A model generated the notes under the pieces. It searched no databases. It saw only the letters and a program-made list of their open reading frames with translations, and was not told where the DNA came from. A program made the translations under genes and the position numbers. A DNA stretch of 64,000 nt from Posidonia oceanica (Eukaryota > Streptophyta > Magnoliopsida > Alismatales > Posidoniaceae), in NCBI GenBank assembly GCA_037176725.1, contig JAZBRS010000020.1, positions 57,626,001 through 57,690,000 on the forward strand, in the 5' to 3' direction. Shown one piece after another: positions 45,730-57,330 of the stretch. The stretch's first letter is position 1. Each line of letters starts with the position of its first letter.

Positions 45730-48204
45730 ATGGCCCAGCATACCGGCGAGCCCTCTTCCTTTTTGGCATCAAGGGAGATACCGACTTCGGTCTCTCCTTC
45801 CCCTGCTTTGACGTCCCCCGTCTCCTCTCCACTTCTGGTGCAGGAAACTTCCCAGCCCCTTTATCTGGATCAAGGGTCGACCCCAGCCGACCTGGAGCTT
45901 GTCACCGAGTCTGCCGCGGTGATCGCCACTCGGGCTCCAGGAGCGTCGCCTTCTATTCCATCCCAGGGCCTTCCCGTCTCGGGAATCCAGCCTTTTGCGG
46001 CTGCCCCTTGCGTAGGATCCACTCCTATTGCTTCCTTGGTTTCCGTGCCTCCTCTAGCGGACACCTCTTTGCGTCCTGGCCCATCGGTCGATGCTTTCTC
46101 TGCCTCGCAAGCACAGTGTTTATTTGCTAAGGCTGATAGGCTGCGAAGTATGGCTCTCGCACTCGACCCGACTGTGGCCTGCTCTTCCCGCCCAACCCCT
46201 GAGGTTCCGGTGCCGCCTTCTGTAGTCCTGCAGGCGCACTACACTGCACTTCGGCCCTTTCCATCGCCTCGGCTCCTCACAGCTCCAGTGATGGGGGTGC
46301 ATTATCAGCCTCCTGCACTTGCACAGCACTTTGCACAGCATGCAACTCCTTCCTCTGGTGGCCAGTCTTCTGGATTGGCAGGAGCACAGCACCCCTTAGG
46401 CCCGTTGCCCAGCACCGTGCCAGTGAAATAGCTGCTGCTCCCCCGCACTGCACCTTACACTGCACAACATGTTATCTATCCATCTTCTTTGCATCAGATT
46501 CAGGCTCCTACATTCATAGCACTGCACTTTGCACCCTTGCACGGGTATGCTGGCCCTCACGCTACGACACCAGGTGGTGTGATAGTGGATCCGGAGGAGT
46601 GCTCTCGCGCGAGCCACACAGCATACGTGGTCCCTGCCTCTGCTGCACAACCCTCGCTAGCAGCAGCCTCAGACGCCTTCCTTACCAAGTTGGGTGATCT
46701 AGAGAGAGCACTTCATCAAGTGCAAGGCCAGGACCGCCAGCCTTACCAGTTTCGCGACCTCTGTCTCTTTCTCGAGGCTGCACTCCCTTCGAAGTTCCGC
46801 ATCTCAGACTTCGACAAATATAATGGTAGAGGCTGCCCCATCTCGCATGTGAAGGCATATTGCGGGGACCTTGTTCAGCTTTAGGCTGATGAAAGGCTCC
46901 TTATCCGCCTGTTCCAGAAGAGTTTGACCGGCCCCGCACTCAGGTGGTTCATGTCCCTTGACACGGCTGCGGTTCAGACTTGGACTGGTCTTTCTCGGGC
47001 TTTCCTTGAGCAATATGCTTTCAACCTCGACTTGATCCCTAAGAGGGAGGATCTCGTCGCTATCCGATAGAGGCCCCAAGAGCCATTCAGGGAGTATGTC
47101 GGTCGCTGGCGCTCCACAGCCGCCCAGGTCAGAGATAGACCTTCCGAGGAGGATTCTACCAAGATGATCGCCAAAGGGGCACTACCAGCGACTGGGACTC
47201 TGCTTTGTATCCAGCACATCACTAATTTTGCATCGTTGATTAGGGCTGGCGCCTGCGTGGAAAGCTCACTGCAGAGTGGGCATTTCCCGCACTTTTTGCA
47301 TTGGCTAGGCAGGCCAACAACACCAGCAATCGCTGTAGCAGCAACAACTCCACTTCCGAGTGCTTCGAGTAGCACGCCGTCGCATGCGCTGATCCTCCTG
47401 AAGTGTCTGCCTTTGCAGAAAGTCAACCAAACCCTTTTCCGCTAGTGCACGCACCTATTTATGCACCCATTGCACACATTGCCACCGTTGAGCCGGTGCA
47501 TCACGTCGCACCAGCTCAGCAAGGACGACAGCCTAGGTAGAGACGAGTCCGCCGCGCAAAGAGTGACTTCACCCCACTTGGTGAACCGCTAAGTGCTGTC
47601 TTTCCCCAGGTTGTGTCGCTTCTGAGGCTCCTGGAGACTCGCGTGCCACCAAATCCTCTTCCGAGGTGGTACGATGCGAGCAAGTATTGCGATTACCATC
47701 AATCCCCGGGGCATTCGACGGATAATTGCCTCACTCTCTGGGATGTCGTTCAGGACCTGATTGACAACGGGACCCTCGTCGTCAGTCCGCAGGAGGCTGC
47801 TCACACACCTGCACCTGCACTCGCACATCCTAGCATAGCTGGCCCTTCCTCTTCTGAGCCTGTGGGCTCCGAGGATGTCGGAACCTCGGGGCCTTACCCC
47901 AATCTTCTTTGAATCCAGCTGTGCCCCGGTGAGTCCTTCCGATCCCATCGATGCAATCCCCTCTTCCTATCTCTCCCTATTTGCCCGGGGGATGCTCGGA
48001 AGCACAACGGCAGAATCGACAGCAAGCCCAGTCGCAGCACCATCCAGGTTAGCCTTTCCTCCAGCATCAACAGCTCCAGTGCTCCCTATACTGCCATCAG
48101 CAAATCCAGCAGCTCCAGTGTTCCCCGCACTGCCAACAGTGGATCTCGCCGACAGCATCAGCAGCGTAGGGGCTGACCCAGCACCTCCCTCCCGAGGTCG
48201 CTGA
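45730..48204 (+). pseudogene. T2 gag, with in-frame stops and frame changes
   Basis: Start ATG at 45730 (MAQHTGEP), matching T1 gag. The N-terminal 250 residues are Pro/Ser/Ala-rich. The core is about 46730-47290 (SKFRISDFDKYNGRGCPISH, RWFMSLDTAAVQTW, then REYVGRWRSTAAQV). Stops: TAG at 46429-46431, TAG at 46882-46884, TAG near 47068; the second and third stand where T1 or the family has Gln. Frame changes near 47290 and 47880. Zinc-binding motif CX2HX4HX4C at about 47688-47729. The Ser/Pro/Ala tail ends in a TGA at about 48202-48204. It is colinear with T1 gag over nearly its whole length, but no protease follows. Confidence 0.9.
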
Positions 48205-48207
48205 CAG

Positions 48208-48213
48208 GTAAGT
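48208..48213 (+). other. Splice-donor-like site after T2 gag
   Basis: CAG followed by GTAAGT directly after the gag stop codon, then pyrimidine-rich sequence. It could mark the start of an intron, as reported for Ogre elements; this is an inference from consensus only. Confidence 0.3.
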
Positions 48214-48339
48214 CCCTCTTACCTCTCTTTTCTTTCCTACACTGTCTTTTCTTTTCATTTTGTTTTGTTTTTGTATTTTCTTGCCATGTCAGAAAATCAT
48301 AAAAAGCATAAAAACTTGCATTTTTTCCTGCATGCATTC

Positions 48340-48700
48340 ATCATCACCAGGCTGATACTCATAACTATCCGGCGATAGGTCCGTTAACCTATCATCATTG
48401 GGCTGATACCCCTAACTATCCGGTGATAGGCCCGTTAACTTATCATCACGGGCTGATACCCCTAACTATCCGGCGATAGGTCCGTTAACCTATCATCACC
48501 AGGCTGATACCCCTAACTATCTAGCGATAGGTCTGTTAACCTATCATCATCGGGCTGATACCCCTAACTATTCGGCGATAGGTCCATTAACCTATCATCA
48601 CTGGACTGGCAGCCTTAATTGCTTGGCGATAAGTCCGTCAACTTATCATGCGGGTTGATACCCCTAACTATTCGGCGATAAGTCCGTCAACTTATCACCT
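48340..48700 (+). repeat. T2 hairpin array 1
   Basis: About seven units near 50-57 bp: GGGCTGATACCCCTAACTAT, then CCGGCGATAGGTCCGTTAAC, then CTATCATCA. Inverted arms: GATAGG...CCTATC and GATA...TATC; the later units read GATAAG...CTTATC, the same arms as T1 array B. Confidence 0.85.
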
Positions 48701-50100
48701 ACACATATCAATCACTTTGCATGCATATCCACCATCTTGCACATATCTGTCATCATGCATTGTCATTTATCGCATGTACATATCATTTCTTGCATCCTGT
48801 GAAGCATAAAGCCAAAAGAGAAGAAAGTAAAAAATAGCAAAAATATTTTCTTCGCCGTTCTGCTGGTTTTCCCTTTTATGTTTTCCTAAACAAAAATCAT
48901 AAAAATACAAAACCAATGCAAAACCCAAAAACATATTTGTCCTTTCTCCTGCTAAAATATACAAAACCCACAAACATTTGTATAATCAGAAACTGGCTTT
49001 GGACGAACAAGCAGCGCCTAGAGGATGTCAACCAGTGATGATCCCAGGCAGGTCTCACCCGAGCGGCGCCATCTCTTGCACGTGGCTACAGAATGAGACT
49101 AGAGCAAAACAGAGTGTCTCGCTGAGCTTAAAAACTCCCAAAGCGAGATCCACCTTAACCAGAGAGTCCACCAGACATGGAGAGGACCAAAGCAGAGTAG
49201 AGCATAGCCAGAGGCTGTCTACACATTGCAGAGGCTGAAGGTGTACGCCGATCAGTCGAACTCTCAACGCCTCATCTGGGACTGTTACCCCAAGAGGGCG
49301 AAGTCATGCATATCCAAAAGAATAGAGGTTATGTGAACAAAAGAAATGTGACAACATGATATGCATGCTGAGCATAAAAGAAATATGCAGAAAGAAGTTG
49401 AAGAAAGAAGGCGCTCATGAGAGGAGTGACGCGGACGAGTGTCGAAGCCACCTCAGCTATCAGCTTCAAGCGCCACACTGTCAACTGCACGGGATGCCTT
49501 ATCAGGAGGACGTGGCCCCACCCTCCGAGCACAGCAGCACACTCCAATTCCCAGTGTAGACAACCTTACCTCCAGGCTAGATGCAGATCCAGTCACTCAT
49601 GAGGGGAAAAGAAAGATCTATTCTACGAACGTCAAAAGCGGTAGTCGGTCCCCGAAGAATTGAGACGGAGGCTAAGAAGCTGCATCCAACGCTTCTGCTA
49701 CCCTGCAGTCAAAGGCTATACTCTGCAAAGTTGAGGCCTCATCCCAAGCCAAGAATGAGAAAGAGAGCCACTGACCACAACTTGGAATGGCGTCGCTCGA
49801 GGATCAAGATCTCCTAAGTCAGGAATTGCAGAAACATCCCCATGGCACAGCTGCTTTGAGTCCAAGGCCACCAAAACATGCATGCTGTAATATACTTTTA
49901 TCTTCTTCCCGTCTCGCTGTTTTTGAAAACTGGAGCCAAGGACGAGCACTTTTGCCTGCCTCACTCAGAGGCTCTGCGGTTTTCAAAATTTACCGCCCAC
50001 CGCGTGGGTAGGTCTGTGACGACCAGTATGTACCTCGTTTGTCACCTCGTGACGCCACGAAGCGTGCCCACGCTGAGACCATTGCACGCCTATCATGATG
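48701..50100 (+). other. T2 segment of unknown origin
   Basis: 1.4 kb between the two T2 hairpin arrays. I see no T1 counterpart and no recognisable protein; all frames are short. 49000-49990 differs from its surroundings in being purine-rich with mixed codon-like composition. It stands where pol would be expected. Confidence 0.4.
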
Positions 50101-50129
50101 GGTTCCTGTTTCCTTTCTGCATCATTTCT

Positions 50130-50875
50130 GCATCCGGGCTAGCAGCCCTAACTGCTCGGCGATGGGTCCATCAACCTATCATTTTATTGTGCCATCATTT
50201 CTGCATCCGGGTTGGCAGCCCTAACTGCTCGGCGATGGGTCCATTAACCTATCACTCTGCATTCCTCTGCATCAGGTTGGTAGCCCTAACTGCTCGGTTG
50301 ACGCCCGTTAAAATGTCATCCCACATATCCGTGTTGCATTCGAGCTGATATCCCCAACTATTCGGCGATAAGTCCGTTAACTTATCATTCTGCATTTGCA
50401 TTATTCCATCGCATCCCCCACCGTCATTGAACTTTGCACAGCAAGCCCTTTCATCCATCTCACTGCATTCGGGCTAGTAGCCCTAACTACTCGACTGACA
50501 AACCCGTTAGTGTTGTCTCCGCCTTGCATTTTGATGCCAAGGGCGCTTCAGCTGCCCCTGGTATCCCATTTCCATCTGCATTTGGGCTAACATCCCCAAC
50601 TGTTACGGGAGCATCTACGGGCCTCTGCCACACCTTCGGGTATGGTATTCTCGTTGCATTCGTGGTTACAAGCTTTCCCACTTGTAATCACCCCTCTTGC
50701 CTGACAGACTTGCTGGCCTATCACCATCCACGGGCTGATAGCCCCAACTATCCGGTGATGAGTCCGTTAACTCCTCGCAGGCTGATAGCCCCAACTATCC
50801 AGTGATAAGTCTGTTAACTCCTCGCGGGCTGATAGCCCTAACTATCCGACGATAGGTCCGTTAACCTATCACCCA
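50130..50875 (+). repeat. T2 hairpin array 2 (degenerate)
   Basis: About nine units of the array-1 type at unequal spacing: GGGCTAGCAGCCCTAACTGC, then TCGGCGATGGGTCCATCAAC, then CTATCA, and later GATAGCCCCAACTATCC. Arms GATAGG/CCTATC and GATAAG/CTTATC are kept in several units. Confidence 0.75.
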
Positions 50876-52445
50876 TTTCATCTTAGTGTAATAGAATTTT
50901 GTTGCATGGCAGTAGCATTTCATCATCACCCGGACATCGCGTGACCAGGATTGTTTTCCCGATTTCGCGTGCCCGGTGTTCCATTGTTTGTACACTGCAT
51001 TCCACAACATTCGCATTGCATAACATCATGTAGCTTCCTTGTTTGCCTTGTAGAGTCAATCATAGTATTGCATCTCATCATTACACGGACATTGCGTGCT
51101 TAGGATCCGGACTACTGGTTCGCGTATTGCTTAAGGTAACATCCTCGGCACCCGCAAGACTTTCGCAGCTTGCCGGCTTTGGATGGCACCCACAGTAATG
51201 CGCGGCCTTGGGATCATTTTCTCGGTTCTGCGTGCCCGGCGTTCCGTTGCATATCTTGCATCCCACTGCATAACATCTCATGCACTGCACCCTTATTGCG
51301 CTGCCACTCCTCTATGGTCCTTACACCAACTTCCACATTCCGCTTTCCCGGGCATTTCGTACCCGCCACTGCATGCACATCCCCTACTTTACTTTTAGCA
51401 TCTTTACTTTCTGCTTTACTTCATGTGCTTGCATTGCCATTCGTCTACAGCCGAGCTTTGCGAATGGCACTTCCGTCGCCTAGCCTACTTGCATTGGCCA
51501 GCGATAGCATTGCATTGCATTTCCACTTTTCCGCGTGCATGCACCATCTCGCTTTCCCCCAGAGGAGTACAGCGTGGTAAGCATTAGCGTAAGCATACCA
51601 ATCAGCATAGCATTCTAGTGTTCGCATTCATCTACATTTGCATTCACCTCCCTGCATTGTTTAGGGCACCCTTTGCATTGCATTGCCCCTTCTGCCTCTT
51701 CTGCTTATTTGCTGCCTCGACTGGAGGCAAGCATCTTCTCCTTCTCGCGGCCTCACGAGCTCCTGCTTGTTTCACTTGTCCCAAATGGACAAGGACCCTT
51801 GGTCTCCCTCGGACTAGCTGCCAACCTGCCCGAGCAGCAAGCGCGGTAGTCCTTCCGGAGTTGCTTTTGCACAAGTTTGGACAAGCAACCAACTTGTCGC
51901 ATTGCATCGTAGAACTTCCTGCTTTCCCTCGCTTCAGCATGCATCACACTGCACTGCACTAGCATTCCCTGCTTGGTGGCTACATTCGCAGCACCGGCAC
52001 TCACAGCATCAGCATTAGCAGCATCAGCATTAGCACCAGCATGCACAGCATCAGCATGCACAGCATCAACATTAGCACTCACAAGCATAGCAAGCACTCA
52101 CATCGAGCATTAGCATCTGCAGCATAGCAAGCACCCACAGCATCAGCATTAGCACCAGCACTTACCATGCATCAGCATAGCATCTCCTCATGCCCAGCTC
52201 CCACACGCGCACTAGTTCATATTGGTTCAGTATCAGCATTAGCATCTGCACTAACTTCTGCATTAGCATGCATTGCATCGCATTAGCATCTTGCATCTGC
52301 ATTTGCATTGTGGCATCGAGTCATGATTTCTGGTGCATCCACCGGATAAGTGACTCACGCCTACAGCAAGTTTGCACTCCTGCCGGCGTCAGGTAGGGTG
52401 TCTTGTCTACCTTGAGTAGCAGTCTCTCTATGCTTGACCTCGCTC
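50876..52445 (+). other. T2 3' untranslated region
   Basis: No gene. A block with CGGACAT, GCGTG and CGTGCCCGGNGTTCC recurs near 50930, 51085 and 51230. 51985-52190 is an AGCATC/AGCATTAGC repeat (next entry). Confidence 0.6.
51985..52190. repeat. AGCATC/AGCATTAGC short tandem repeat
   Basis: Imperfect repeats of AGCATCAGCATTAGCA and CACAGCATCAGCATGCA over about 200 bases. Confidence 0.8.
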
Positions 52446-52458
52446 AGGGAGGGGCATT
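52446..52458 (+). other. T2 polypurine tract
   Basis: AGGGAGGGGCATT immediately before the LTR, preceded by CTCGCTC; same as the T1 tract at 13831-13843. Confidence 0.9.
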
Positions 52459-55400
52459 TGTAGACACCCCATTCTGACAGCCTGGAAGTTGGTGGTTTTC
52501 TCCTGCAGGCTCGTTTGGACTCTGGAATGGCACTCTTTTTCAAATTAACCCATTTCAACCCCAAAACCAAACCTAAAACCTCACCTAAACCCCAAAGCCT
52601 TAACCCAAGCCTTTTACATATTTTTAAACCCTTTCTAAGCCCAAGCCCAAGCCCTTTTCAGCCTTTTGCTTCCTGGGTATGTTGTACGCTGGAATAGGCA
52701 ACGTCCAATGTTGGACGCGTCCTGTGCTAGCGCCCAACGTTGGACGCCTTCTGCACTAATGTCCAACGACTCGGTTGTAGCAGCGGCTGCTCCGCCACCT
52801 TCGTCTCACCTCCCGTCCACTCCACCGCCCCTCTGCACTTACTACCCATCCCCTCTTACACTCCAGGCCATCCACTAGCTGCCAAGGCCGAGTTACTCCA
52901 CTTACTAGCCATCTTTTCCTCCCTAGCCCGTTTTCTGCTCTCTCTGTCCTCACTGCCAATAGCCGCTTCTGTTAGCCACTGCCGCGACTTCGCCGGCCGT
53001 CTGACATGCCCACACCCTTGCCTGCCATTCCTCGTGCCTTCCCCTCACCCAGAGCCCCTACCAAGCCTGCCAATTCCCTCTGCATCCGCTGCCATTTGCA
53101 CCCAAACCCATGCAACCCAACACAAAACCAATGCCAAACAGCCTTCTTCCCAAGCACACACAGACCAGCACAGCCACTCCCTCTGCAATTCAACCACTCC
53201 GGTGTGGAGAGCAAAGACCCACCTTCACTCCCATACCTTCGGCGCCCTCTCCCGTGCCCCCAGCTAGCCGCACGAGCTCGCCGGAGTCAACCTACCGCCA
53301 ACTTCTGCAACGCCGGTGAAGGAGGGTGACACGCCGTTTCAAGCCGCGGCGAGGTTAGTTCTCCATCCCTGTAGCTCATGCACGATAGGTTGAATGTTTC
53401 CATATGCTTTCCATGCTTCCTAGCACAGCACACACCCCTCCTCGCCTTGGTTTTCCGGCCATGAGGAGGAGGAGGTGGGTGGAGCAATCCACCCGCCTAA
53501 TCTTGGCACCAAGCATACCACCATGCTTGTTGTCAATCACACTTGCTTTCTAGCAAGTTTGTTTGAGGTTTTGGATACATTTGGCCATCGTTCTTGGCCA
53601 GGAGGATCTTCAGTCCGTTGGACGCCCAGGTTGGTGCGTCCAACGTTGGACGCGGTAGTAGCCAGCGTCCAACACCCTGTCTTGTTTGCCTTGCTCTTGC
53701 TTTAAAGTTTGCCATGCTTTGCTGTTGCTTGCTTTTTGTGAATCCATGTTGCATGCCTTCTTTACGTGTTTTCAGATGCTATGCCATGTTTGCCTTTCAT
53801 TTTGATCCTTGCTTGAATCATTTTGCATGCTTTAGATCTGTCTTGCTGTCTGCCTGCGTTGGACGCCTGGGTGAGCCGCGTCCAACGTTGGACGCTGGTT
53901 CATCTAGCGTCCAACATGTCTGCTTGCTCTATTTGCTGTCATGCTTGCACCATGTCTCTTTTTGATATTTATTCATGATCCATGTATGTTTAGAGATGCC
54001 TGGCCCCTATGGCAACCATGCTTAGGCTTGCTAATGTCCTCTTAAGTTGCATGCTATCTTTTTCTTGGTTTTTATCCTTACTTCTATGCATGCTCTTTCT
54101 CACTTGTCTCTCATGGATTATATGCTTGCTATGTATGCTTTTTTCTTGATCTGGCATGTCATCAGTAGCTTGCATGCATGTTAAGTGGGGTTTAGAGCTG
54201 AGCTCCCCCTTGTGCAGGTGAGTTTGCATTCTGCAGGCGTTGGACACCGGGGACTTCAGCGTCCTACGTTGGACGCTGCTGTCACCAGTGTCTAACGTTC
54301 CTGCTCTTCTGCTTTGCTTTTAGGTGTTTGCATGTTGCTTTGATATGCATGTTTGCATGTTTCTTGTGTTTCTATGCATGCTTAGCCTTCATTGCAATTG
54401 TTCTTTAGCTTTCATAGATCATATGCTAATTTTTATGCAAGTTCTTGTGTGTTTGTGCCTCCCAGTGCGTTGTACGTTGCTGACCCAGGCGTCCAACATT
54501 GGACGCTGGTTCAGCTCGCATCCAACGCTCTAGTTGAGCTTCATGCCTGGCACATGTTGCAGATGGTGAGTTTCTTGGTTTCTTTTGTATCCTCTGCTTG
54601 CATGCTTAGTCTATGCTTGTCTCTAGTAGTCCAAATGCATGTTTCCATATTTTGTTTATCCTCTGTATGCCTGTTTGCTTTACTGTCCCTTCTAGTCTTT
54701 GTTGGACGCCAGCCCCCCTGACGTCTAACATTGGATGCCATGCCCACGAGCGTCCAACGCCCTACTTGCTTTGATTGCTGTTCTTTGCTTGCCCCTTGCT
54801 CTGAATCTGCTTCTGTTTGGCTCTCTTGTTTGCCCTACATGTCATGCACTAGTTCTATTGCATTTCTACATCTGCATTGCATCCATATAGTTAGAATGCA
54901 CCCTTTTTGAAAATTGCATGCTGTCTGCCTCCAGCAGGTGTTGGACGCCAGCAATGCTAGCATCCAACATTGGACGCCAGTGTTGCCAGCGTCCAACGCT
55001 TGCAGTTGGCTGAAGCTAGCTTTTAAAACACCGATTTGGTTTCGTTCGCCGTTTTCTGTGTTTTATCGCCTCTTATGCCTACTGCAACCCCCATGCATGC
55101 TACTTGACCCTTGTTTTGGTTTTGCACCTCGCTTTTGCATCGTTTTCCGCACCCTTGCATCGTTTTCCGCGCCTTTGCATCACTTTCCGTGCTTTCGCCT
55201 CATTTTCTGCACTTTCGCACCGTTTTCCGTGCCCGCTTTGGTTTATTCCTTGCATGTCGTTTGCATTGCCTGGTTTTCCTTGCAGTTTTGTTTTATCGCC
55301 TGCATTTGCATTGGGGCTATGATGCTTACTGCCTAGGAGTTCTCACGAACCAGGGTTCGCTCAGTTCGGAACACTAGCAGCGTTGCTGAGCACATAGATA

Positions 55401-55876
55401 ACACGTTTATTTCCCATGCATAGCAATCAGACATTCATTGCATTTAGGCATTAGGCTAGCACTTCCCTGCATTAGCGAGCGAGATTGCCTAAGAAAGACC
55501 GACTCTCGGACGTATCGGGGGTGCCTAACACCTTCCCCGTGTGTAATAGGAGTCCTTACCCTTTCTCTTGGCCCGTAGAGACCTTTCCTTCATCTTAGGC
55601 ACGAGTCATAGCATAGCATCGCATTGTGTTGCATCGCATCTCTTTGCGTCCGATTTTGCATGTCTTTTCAAGTATTACCCTCGATTTTCCTAGTCTCCCA
55701 ACTTAATAGACCTGGTGGCGACTCCGATTTGTCTTATCATTTCTTGTTCTTCTTTTGCCAGTGTTTCCGAGTCAAGTTTCTTCCCTCGGATCCTGCCGCA
55801 TATAGTGAGCCTATTTTGATCGGTGCACGCGAGCTTTGGCATCGTGCATGGACGATCAGAATTCAGGATTACTACA
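52459..55876 (+). repeat. T2 second LTR (3.4 kb), intact
   Basis: TGTAGACACCCCATTCTGAC to GGATTACTACA. It is preceded by a polypurine tract and followed by a perfect primer site, so it serves as a 3' LTR to the left and a 5' LTR to the right. It includes the uninterrupted T1 target (GTTTTGGTTTTGCACC near 55113-55128). Confidence 0.95.
52699..55005. repeat. Seven double-hairpin loci in the T2 second LTR
   Basis: Loci begin near 52699, 53616, 53857, 54236, 54466, 54700 and 54940, each 58-65 bases: GTTGGACGC, loop, GCGTCCAACGTTGGACGC, loop, GCGTCCAAC. Four of the six intervals are about 230-241 bp. Point changes in one arm are common (CCAACATTGG, CCAATGTTGG), yet the pairing pattern remains clear. 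Confidence 0.88.
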
Positions 55877-56589
55877 GTGGCGACTCCGCTGGGGAGATGG
55901 GAATCATCAGCGGATGCTCCGCTGAGGATTCCGGACTCCGACTTTCATCTTGGCCTTCTCGCCTCTTGCTTTTATGCTTTGCTTGCCTTTTGCTTCTGCT
56001 TGCCTTGCTTGCTTACCTGCCTGCTTGTTTATTTACCTGCTTTATGCCATGATTGCTTGCGCTGCTTTATTTTCCTGCATCACATGCCTAAATACTTGCT
56101 TGGCGCACCATGCATGCTTTTTGTGTGATATGTGTTTTGTTTTACACAAATACTATGTCACCATGCACGCACATACCATGCATACTTGCTTTTTGATATG
56201 ATAAGTGTTTCCTTTTCACTATCATGACCACATACACTTGCACATGCCATGCCCATGCTTTTTGCCTTGCTGTGTGAATTGCTTGCATGCCATGACTTCT
56301 TGTTTCTCTCCCATTCGCATATGCCATGCCTAGGATAGTAGAAACTTGCTTGCTTCCCTCTTGTTTAATCTAAAAGCCACAATAAAGCGAAGCAATGACA
56401 TCTAAGCACAATTAGAGCCAAAACTTGCAATTTTCCCCCCTGGTTAAATAAAACGCAAGTAAAACTTTCTAAAGCATTTGCATTAGCATTTTAGAAAGCA
56501 TGCATTCTTCTCATCTGAGTCAACCCACAGTCAGAGAAGGATAGTCCCGGTCTCTTGCCCCCAACGCTTTAGCGTGGTGTAAGCAGATC
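55877..56589 (+). other. Second copy of the T2 leader, truncated
   Basis: Matches 35685-36396 nearly base for base and stops after AAGCAGATC, where it joins R2. Confidence 0.9.
55878..55895 (+). other. Second T2 primer-binding site, intact
   Basis: TGGCGACTCCGCTGGGGA, perfect complement of the tRNA-Arg 3' end, one base after the LTR. Confidence 0.92.
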
Positions 56590-57330
56590 TTGTGTTGGTA
56601 CTTGGTCAAGAAGCACTCCCTAATCTTGTCGAAGTTACTGAGGTCATGTCTGGAGAGGGTGAGGAATCAATCCATGGGTTGACCTTCTAATGAATAGAAG
56701 AAGAGATGTATGATAAGCCCCAAGTCATGGAAGTATGGGGCTGACTCTATCTGAAACCGGATGATGTGGATAAGTGGATTGGGGGTCCCATCAAACTTCG
56801 GAGTCTTAGGGTACTTAAAGCCAGGAGGAAGTCGAAATGGTGGGAATCGGCTCAAGTCAAAGGTTGGGGGAGCTTTGTCTGAACCCCTAAAGAATTCAGG
56901 ATCCTCCTCATTTCTGCTAAGCTATTAAGCCCACCATGAGCTTGAGAAGTTGAAGTTTAATTGACGTATAGCAGATGACTATTGTCTTGCATGTTCATCT
57001 CTGGCTAAAAAGGAACCTGAAAATTCCATTCTGTTTGACCGAGGAATTGTGGATTGACTCTATCTCTACACTCGCCATGTGGCAGCTGTTGTGGTTGCTC
57101 AAAGATCAAAGTAGTGGCCTTTGTTCGAAGTACACCATTTGGGTCATTTCACTACCCTTGGTGTTCGGTATCCGGCGGCACATTTCCGAGCTGTCCCTGG
57201 TATAGACCTTCAGGGAGGTGGTTTGCGATGGGCCTTCGTAGTCCTTCACCAGGGAGGTGTTGAGCTTGATGGAAATCATTATTTCGTCAATTTGACATCC
57301 CCGATGGACCAATGTGGTTTGTGTCACTGA
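56590..57330 (-). pseudogene. R2 gag fragment (Tat-like)
   Basis: Minus-strand gag core: RLPPGFKYPKTPKFDGTPNP, a following IHIIRFQIESAPYF, and FFYSLEGQPMD followed by a TGA where Trp is expected, then FLTLSRHDLSNFDKI. It is cut at 56590 by the T2 leader. Upstream parts (to about 57330, e.g. RDSSEMCRRIP) are in other frames. The family differs from R1, T1 and T2. Confidence 0.75.

Larger units (their letters stand above)
5182..55876 (+). mobile_element. T2: gag-only Tat/Ogre-related LTR element, split by T1 and T3
   Basis: Order on the plus strand: 5' LTR (5182-7818 joined to 34953-35684), primer site, leader (35685-36762), gag (45730-48204), hairpin arrays, polypurine tract (52446-52458), LTR (52459-55876). 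T1 interrupts the 5' LTR and T3 the leader. Without these the element is about 14.6 kb. No protease, RT, RNase H or integrase is found between gag and the 3' LTR, so it is non-autonomous. The first two LTR bases read CG instead of TG at the left end. No target duplication can be tested, because the right LTR is followed by more internal sequence rather than by flank. Confidence 0.85.
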
